A stretch of 64,000 bases of DNA from Crambe crambe (Eukaryota > Porifera > Demospongiae > Poecilosclerida > Crambeidae), in contig OZ004588.1 of the NCBI GenBank assembly GCA_963924555.1, positions 4,774,001-4,838,000 of the forward strand. Direction: 5' to 3'. Each line of letters begins with the position of its first letter. The first letter of the stretch is position 1. The position numbers and the translations under genes are program-made. Shown here in pieces: positions 27,701 through 36,700 of this stretch. The notes beneath the pieces were generated by a model, which was not told the origin of the DNA, did no database searches, and saw nothing but the letters and a program-made list of their open reading frames with translations.

Positions 27701-30700
27701 CTTCGTCAATGTCACTTTAAAGTATACTCAGAACATGTCCAAGCCTGTCCAGAAACCCCACAACCCTGTCCCAATGAGTGCACAGCTAAATCAACAAAGA
27801 GAAAAGATTTGAAGAAGCATCTTGAGCGTGAATGTCCCCTCAGAGTAGTTGGTAGTAGCCCTGTGCCTCATACAGCCAATAGGGTTATCCGGGTAGCTCC
27901 ATTGGCCATGACTATGACAAATTACTCAGAGTATGTCAAATCAGGCAGGACATGGTACAGTGCACCTTTCTATACACATAGGAATGGGTACAAGGTTCAG
28001 CTGAGGGTGGATGCTGATTGGTACAAGAAAGGTTTTGTATCTGTACTTGTGTGTGTTCTTAAAGGTGAAAAAGATCAGACACTCACTTGGCCTCTTCATG
28101 CTAAAGTAGAAGTAGCATTGTATAATTGGCGAACCAACAAGCCTTTTTTCAAAAAGGTACTTCATTTGACTGGGGATGGATTTTGCTCACGCAACATGAC
28201 AGACCTCCCAGCTTCATGGGGCAAGGGGGAGGTTGAGTTCATATCTCACAGTGCTTTAGCTTATGACGTGGCCAAAAACACAGCATACGTTCAACAGTTA
28301 CACGATTGCTTGAGTTTTCAGATCAAAAAGGTTACTTTTTTAAAATCCCCAGTTATACCAAAGCTTCCCTTGTGGGCTGGTGATAACTGCCTTGTTGTTC
28401 CTTACTTTCCTTTCTTAAAGCAAAATAACTTCCTATTTTATGGTACCCCATTTTATACTCACCAAAGGGGATATAAACTTTGCCCTCGTGTTGATCCTAA
28501 TGGATTTGGTGATGGAAAAGGGAGCCATTTGTCTGTGAGTTGTAACATCATGAAGGGTGAATATGACAATGAATTGTCTTGGCCGATATCAGCTGATGTT
28601 GTTATCAAAATGCTCAACTGGAAGCAAAATAAAAACCATAGAAGTTACACAGTTTCATTCAACAAGGGAAGTGATAGTAAAAGCAATTCACGAGTGCCCA
28701 TTGATGGTGTAGCTGAAATGTGTTGGGGATCGCCGAAATTTGCTGCGCATTCAAGTCTTCCCTACAACCAGATTGCCAACACCCAATACTTGAATGAAAA
28801 TTGCCTCCTTTTTAAAATTGAGTTCTTTGCTTACATGGATAAAGTTTTAGTTGCTAAGGTTCCAAATCCAGCTGTGGCCCCTCTCTATCCTTGCTTCACT
28901 TTGTCTGAATTTACTAAACGCAAAGCCCTTGGAAATGTATACTATGGTGACCCTTTCTTCTCTCATCGTAATGGGTACAAGATGCAGCTTCAAGTTGATG
29001 CTGCAGTGGGTACAAATGTTGGTCTATATGTCAATTTGATGAAAGGTCCACATGATGATCAGTTACAATGGCCATTTAATGGTGAGATAGTGTTGGAGTT
29101 GGTCAACTGGCGAGGTGATGAACATCATCATAGAAAAGTGGTCACTTTATCATTCCATTCCACTGATGGTGTGCGTGATAGAGTCATACATGGAGACCGA
29201 AGCACTTCCTCAGGGTATAAAGAATTCATTCCACATAGTTCTCTTCCTTTTAATGCTGAAACAGGTACAGAATACCTGCGGGAAGATTGCTTACATTTCA
29301 GGGTAAAAGAAGTGGTGGTGCACTCTGTTCCATCACTATACAACATTCCAACATGGCAAAGTTATCGTTCCATACAACCTTCCTTTCAATTCACAATAAA
29401 TAACTTTGGCAAAAGAAAGTCTTCAAAAAGAGAGAGCTTTGGCCCAGCATTTTACACTCACCAAGGTGGATACAAGATGCGCCTTAATATTGAGCCCTGT
29501 AAAGGGAACTATATTGCTATTTATGCCTGTTTGCTTCAAGGAGAAAATGATGCTACTCTTAGTTGGCCATTCCTTGCCAATGTAGTTGTGGAGCTTCTGA
29601 ACTGGAGAGAAGATAAGAATCATCACAGCTATAACATCCAATTTCATGAGCGTATACCTGGAAAAAACAACAGTCGAGTTGAAGTGAGTGGAGATAGTAA
29701 AAGTTGGGGCACTGGAAGTTTCATATCCCACTACTCACTTTCCTATAATAACTCCACCAATACAGAGTATCTAAAGGATGACTGTCTGTGCATTAGAGTC
29801 AAGAACGTAGCAACTTACTCCACAAGGCTGGTCAGAAAGGCACCAAGATGGCAGGCACAGAACGCAGCTCCCAGCTTCACCATAACCAATGTTACCAGTC
29901 GTAAGCAAATTGGTAATTTTTACTTCAGTCCTCCTTTTTATGTTGCCAAGTATAAGATGTGCCTCAAAATATACGTTGGAGGATCAGGGGCTGGCAAGAA
30001 CACATATGTATCCATGTATGCCTGCTTGCTCAAGGGTGAAGATGATCATATACTGGAGTGGCCATTTTGTGGTGATATTACTGTTGAGGTCTTGAATTGG
30101 CGTGGAGACCATGGGCACTACAAGAATGCTCTTTGTCTGGACACTCCCCATGATGATAGTCATTCCAGATGTACGACTGATGTCACAGTCCCTAGTGGTT
30201 ATGGCAAGAATAAGTTTATGCCAATATCCACACTCTTGTCCAAGTATCTTGAAGACGACTGTATGCGTGTACATGTAACCAACATGGTCATGTACAACAC
30301 ACCATTGAGGTCAAAGTTCCCGAGATGGCAGAATTGGTGGAATAAAAGTTCAAAGCAACTATTGGCATTTACTGTCACTGGTGTCTCATGTCGTCTGGTC
30401 AACAAGAGTAGTTACTACAGTCCACCATTTTACACACACTCAAATGGATACAAGCTGAGGCTGGAAGTTGATATAGCATATTCAGAAGGACAAATGGGAC
30501 TATATGCAAGACTCTTGGCAGGTGAGTACGATTCATCACTGAAATGGCCAATGAACGTTGATGTGAGCGTAGAGATGGTCAATTGGGTCAGCAACAATTC
30601 TCATATCATTGAAATAATCAAGTTTGGAGAATCAAGTTTGGATGCTTGCAAACGTGTACCTAAGGAAGAAGAGAGTGCTCCAACTGCAAGGGGATATTCT

Positions 30701-33700
30701 AAATTCTGCTCTCATGCAAAACTATTTGGTGGGCCACATCATATTCAGTACGTTGAAGAGGATTGTATACACATTCGTGTGAAAGGATGCACTATACACT
30801 CTCGAAAAGGACTTTTCTGAATACTTAGCCATTTTTATAATTATTAGAAAAGGTATTTAAATAAAAAAAACTGTTCTCTGCTAGTTCTTTTCTGCTATGT
30901 TTTATATTGTGTGTGTTGTGATACATGTAGCTCTTATGTAGAAAAACTACCTCTTATTTTTATTGAATAATGGAATGCAATCTCTGCTTTGAAATTCAGG
31001 TCTACACAACATTTGAAAGCAAGCAAGTGAGCAAGCAAAGCATTCCAAAACCAAAATCAAACAAATAAACCATAACAAAAATAACAAAGAAACAAACAAA
31101 CAGCTTTCCTATAGCTTAAGCCTCTCAAGAGGCTCCAACTGGAGGCAGGAGGTGATGCTGATGGCAATGAGATCATGAAGATTTAGTTTGAAGTTAAAAT
31201 GAAAGCTATATGGAGAATAATTTGACATTGCAACAAAATCAGTTCACCTTTCACATTGAACATTAAGCTGATTTTGGTGTTTATCATTGATACGAAACTT
31301 AGAAAGTGCTATTAAACCACCTGTACTAATAAAACAAAATAACTACCTGTTAGCATGGTCACTTTACCTGGTTGCAGCCCCTCCCTCTTTAACTATACAT
31401 ACGAGTAGGGATGGCTGTGTGTGAGTTCATGAACAGCCCTCTTAATTTCAGTAACCACACAACTACTCCACTCTAATGGAGGGATAGAGTAGCTGGGTGT
31501 TGTTATTGAACTAGGAGGGTGTTCATCAAATTTTTTGAAATAGAGAGGTATTCTGGAGTTATGGAAAAAAAAAAGTCCAATGGGGCAATCCGTGCCATCC
31601 CTACTTGGAGAGTACTATGCTATTGTACTCTCTGATAATAATCATACCAGCATAATCAACTATAGTTAGTATGTAGATATTGCTATGCACGTATACACCT
31701 CCAGTAACATTAAGATGCTCCACCCTATGGGGGTATATATCTCACTGGAGGTCACATGATCTGTTGGGTCAAAACCCATGCAACAGAAGGAACTAGCTAG
31801 ACATGCAGAAGGTGGTCTTCACTCACTCACTCAAATGAAGATTGTGGTTCACTGCACCATGTGTTGAAACTACACATGATTGGGCCCCTCCTACAACCAC
31901 ACCTTACTGATTAATTACCTGTACTTGTGAAGTGAATATCCCTTACCCAGTCTTCATGGCCTGTCAGAGATATCACTCTTGTAAACTGTAATTAAACGAA
32001 CTGGTTCACTGTATGAAATCATACACACCACTTAAAACCCTCCACCAGGGGCATAGCTAGACAGATCTATTCCATTTCACAAAATGCACTTGCAAATACG
32101 CAAATCATATATTATTCTGAATTTATCATACGTAATAAAATGATCTCATATGATATATACTCATTGGCATCATTTGCATGTACCATGGCCAGTTATAATA
32201 AATCGTAGTTGATCTGACAATTTGATGACATATGGCACTGAATTTGAACTGCAAACACCCTTTTATTGCACTAGTGTCACATCAACTGGAAAATGGCTGA
32301 TCAAACTGCAGTTTTATCTGGAGACTTTTCCAGTGTCAAATTGTTATAACCCATGCGTAGTAGTACAGACTAAGCTTAAGGCTAGGGCTAGGGCTAGAAC
32401 CTTAGCACACAATATTGACGGACTGACCTGGTCATCTTGTTTTGCATAAATTTCAACTTTTCCTACGTCAGTTCCACATGCAAGAATCACATGACCATCA
32501 TCCACACAGTGAATATCCAGTCCTAACACAAACCCTGAACCACATGCCAGCGTCTGAAGTAACTGAAATTTTCTTTCAGATGATGATTCATCCCTTTGCC
32601 ATATCTTGACAGTAAAGTCCGAAGAGCTAGAGGCGATTGTGGTGGTGATGGAGTCTTTTGATGATTTGTGATGTATGCCAGCAACACAGTTTACAGGGTC
32701 AGTGTGACCAACCAAACTCTCATCAAGTTCATACTGCAAAAAATAAGTAAATAATGTACATACGTAGGCCTTTGCCATGGCCACTTATGTTCAGGAGTGT
32801 AAAAAATTTCTTCTAAATAAAAGTTAAGTAGGGATAGCTTAAAATCTAGCTGGGCTGTATAATGTACTGCAGCCTCGTATGAAAACAATCCCTACTTTTA
32901 CAACTGCCATAGCTAGCTATAGGTAGTGGATGTAAATGTAGGGATTGTTTTCATACGAGGCTGCAGTACATTATACAGCCCAGCTAAATTTTAGGCTATC
33001 CCTACTTAACTTTTTATTTAGAAGAAATTTTTTGCACTCGCTTATTTCCATCCTTTTTCTTGGTTGAATTGTGTATGTAAAGAATTGAGGGTGACTGTCA
33101 CTTCAACTGAGACATGAGGCTACAGTACAGCACTATACAAAGCCAGATCTACATAAACCTCATCTTTATCTTTTTCTTTTGTAGGTACATACAGTCTCTG
33201 GTGATTGCAAGTAGCAAGGCCACGTCTCTCAGCTATATATCAAACCTTTTGATCTTCTTGTGTAAATTCTTTTGGCAATGGCTGAAATTGACAGCTACTC
33301 CTATTCACTTAACCTCACTTACCTATTTAATGATTTTCAGGATGAAAATAGTTAATTTCTGTTCGATATATGTAACAAGAGCTACCAAGTATAGTAAAAT
33401 GTAAAACAGTTTTAGAAGAAATGGAGAACTAACCTAGCAGTATCTGGAAGTGTAGCTGCAGTTAAAGTGTTTGGTAAAGGATGCTGTGGTTCTTGATCAA
33501 AAAATTGCATGGAATGATTGCTTTTGGTAAGGGGTTGTACATGCACGTAATTTGTGTAGGAAAAAATGGCATCTGCTCGTAACATGCATATAAGTACAGT
33601 CCTCTATATTACTCTAATGGCAAAGAAGTTTCACACTAATATGACCAAGTCTAACTAAATAGTTACTAATTTTATAGCTTGATGCCTTTGGACCTCTGCC

Positions 33701-36700
33701 CAGTGCTGTATGTAGCTACTTGCACATTGCAGTACGAGTGATGGTGGATGTGCAGTTTTAAACAGGAAGAGAGCCAAAGTACGTAGCTGAAACAGAAGTC
33801 CACTACTAAGTGATAGGAAATTATGGCCTTAAGGAAATAAAGTTCAAGATTTTATTATAGTCCAGATGACAAAAGTCTTGCTAGTAGTACTTTTTAGAAA
33901 TCACTGAGGCTGTTTGAACTTGATTCAGTTTTCCACTGGAATCCAACTGGCATAGCTTAGGCTAATGTTGTGTTATTTTATTTTCTGGTCATTCAATAAC
34001 CTGAAGATTGCATCATGAGATCATGAGCGTTTTAGTTTTATGGATGTTGATGAGGGCATTAATGACTAAGTATTATAATAAACGAACATTTATTAAGAGG
34101 GAGCATTAATTGAGATTAATTGAACTTTAGTTCCTGCTGGAGTTTTAATATTGATTTGTTAAGGTTATTATATTTGATGGATGAAATGAACTAAAATTAG
34201 TTACCATGTACAAAATTTTATAAGTAAGCTGTAGCTAACTATGGAAATAATCAACTAGCTTAGTACCTACCTGATCTAAGGAAGAACACTTCCACACCAA
34301 AACCTTTCCATCCACAGCTCCAGATACCAGTAGAGAAGCCCTACCAGGTGATTTGGGGTCAGCTAAGATCCATCTTATACAGTTGACACGACTGCTGTGA
34401 CCATGAAGCATGAAGAACACCTTCTCTAGACCAACATCAAACTACAAACAATAATAATGAATTGAAGTGATAACTCCATGGAGTAATAGCTCTGGGCAAG
34501 GCACTTTATTATGTAGCTGGTGAAGTCCATGCTAATTGCTATTATTATATATATACACATGGATTCAAGCAATCTGATTGGTCCATTACTGTTGAATAAT
34601 TCACGGTATTCAATGGCATTATTCAACGCCTCGTCTACGCATGCGCAGAAAATAAATTGTGCCTAGTAACCATTTTCTAGGATGGCCAAGGCAAGTCCTA
34701 TTAGATTTTGCTAACATTACTGAAGATTATAGCCACATTGCTGAGCAATAAAGATAGCCAGAATACTGAGAGAGCTACTAAAGTAGCGGGTGGGAGTTTT
34801 CCAACTATATTTGGGACTTTGCTTCATTTCCGATGCCAGTTTTGAACAACTTGCTAAAGAAATTTTACATAGAAGCAAGAAGAAAGGATAAACAACCATA
34901 CTCAAAGTCAAGTCTCACAGCCATAAGGTTTGGTTTATGCTGTTTTATCAAGAGTAGTAGGCCAGATGTAGACATTATTAATGGTAGCGAGTTCAACGAA
35001 GTGAACCATGTATTTAAAGCTAAGGTAGTAGAATTAAAGTAGAGCACAAGCCTGCTATTGCCAAGGAGGACCTGAAAAAATTATACCAAAGTGTGGCATT
35101 TGACACTGCAACATCCACAGGTCTGCAGAATAAAGTTTGGTTTGAGATAATGCTCTTCTTTTGTAGATGTGGGCAGGAAAATTTGAGAGCTTCAGACGGA
35201 TTCTTTTGGATTTGGTACAGATCCATCTGGCAGGAAATATGTTTTTCGACTGAAGTTACCAAGAATAGAAGGCAAGATAAAGAAGCAGAGGAAGGTGGAT
35301 TTATGTTTGAGAGACCAGGAGACATTTTGTGTCCAGTACAGTTGATTGAATATATATATATATATATGCTGAATCCTAAATGCAGTGCTTTCTTTCAGCG
35401 TCCTAAGAAAAAGGGAGACATAGAGGACCCTGTTTGGTACGATAATCAGTGTATCGGTGTAAACACTCTTGCTAACAAGATGAAAGTGATATCAAAGGTA
35501 GTTAATCTATCAAGAGAGTACACTAACCATTTAATTCGAGCCACTTCTGTCACCATTTTGGATGAATGTGGATTTGAAGCTTGTCAAATTATGTGTGTGA
35601 GTGGACATAGAAGTGAAAGCAGTATTTGTAGCCATGCAAGCAAGACTGCAAATGGTATTAAACTGGCAATGTCTGAAAAATTGAGCAGTGCACTATGTGG
35701 AAAGCCAGACGATTCTTTGCCACTTCAAGATATGCAGGCATCATTAAATATTGAAAATAAGAGTGTAAAGGTTGATTCAAGAAATACGAGTCAGTTTAAC
35801 TTTTATAACTGTTCAGTTAACATTATGAACAAGTAAAGACACTCTGCCTGTGCATTATGTATGATTTTTGCTTGTATATATAATAAAATACTTATTGCAC
35901 ACTCCTTTGTTGAATATCAAATTTAATACTACCCTTGGTTGCGCACTCAGGTAGTAATAAATCATGATATTCAACAGAGGAGTGTGCAACAAGTAATAAT
36001 TATTCAAAAAATTTCAATGATAAAAGCATCAGTCTATTTTGAATAATTGTTATTCCTACTTTTGAATTAGCAAGTCCAAAAGTAAATTTTTAATTTTCTT
36101 CTGCATATTAATTTAGAACATATCACATGGCACAATTGTTTGGCAAGGTCTTGGCTGCAACTGAAGCTTGGTAGGGTTTGTTAGGGTGCTAAACATCATG
36201 GTGAGCAGTAGTATAAAGTCTTAAACTCTGCTTATTTTTCTCAGCTAACATGATAAAAATTCAGTTCTCATAAATTAGCTTATGAAACAAACCACCAACA
36301 TATCACATGGCAGAAGCTAATTTTATGAGAATTAATTCTATTGAAGTATAAAGTCTTGTTTAAACCACATGCATGCATGTCACTGTAGAGACTTGTTGAT
36401 GAAAACTACCACTCCAGTATAGCCCAAGTACCTTCGAAGGGAGTTTTACTCCAAATCTTTGCTGTTTACTGCAAAGGACTAAGAACTGCTCACTCAAATT
36501 TGTTACATTAAAAATTAGGCTGGACTTGTACAGCTCTTGAAGTACCCAACATTACAAATTAAACAAAAACTCTACATGCACTTACTACATGTCTAGGCAA
36601 GTCGTTATTATATGGTGGTAGTTGGCCAAAAGTCCATTCAGTAAGACTTTCTTCATATTAAAAAAATTCCCTCCTCTGATTAAAAATCCAATCACTTTTT

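Larger units (their letters stand above)
12199..31918 (-). other. Giant ELP2 intron 4 (~19.7 kb) hosting other genes
   Basis: The upstream exon (31,985-31,919) ends in phase 1 with 'FTST' before GTAATT, and the next recognisable ELP2 exon begins at 12,198 after a polypyrimidine-CAG acceptor. The joined protein reads through blade residues into [15 protein letters not shown] without gap, so nothing of ELP2 is missing between them. The intron contains two membrane-protein pseudogenes, the tandem kinase-TRAF genes on the opposite strand, hairpin elements and microsatellites. Other introns of this gene are mostly 0.1-0.6 kb. Confidence 0.85.

Noticed and set aside
35093-35836. Functional host recombinase-derived gene (KCTD1/ZMYM-like domestication)
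   Set aside because: A frameshift separates it from its N-terminal half, the active-site region is altered, and no host exon is fused to it.
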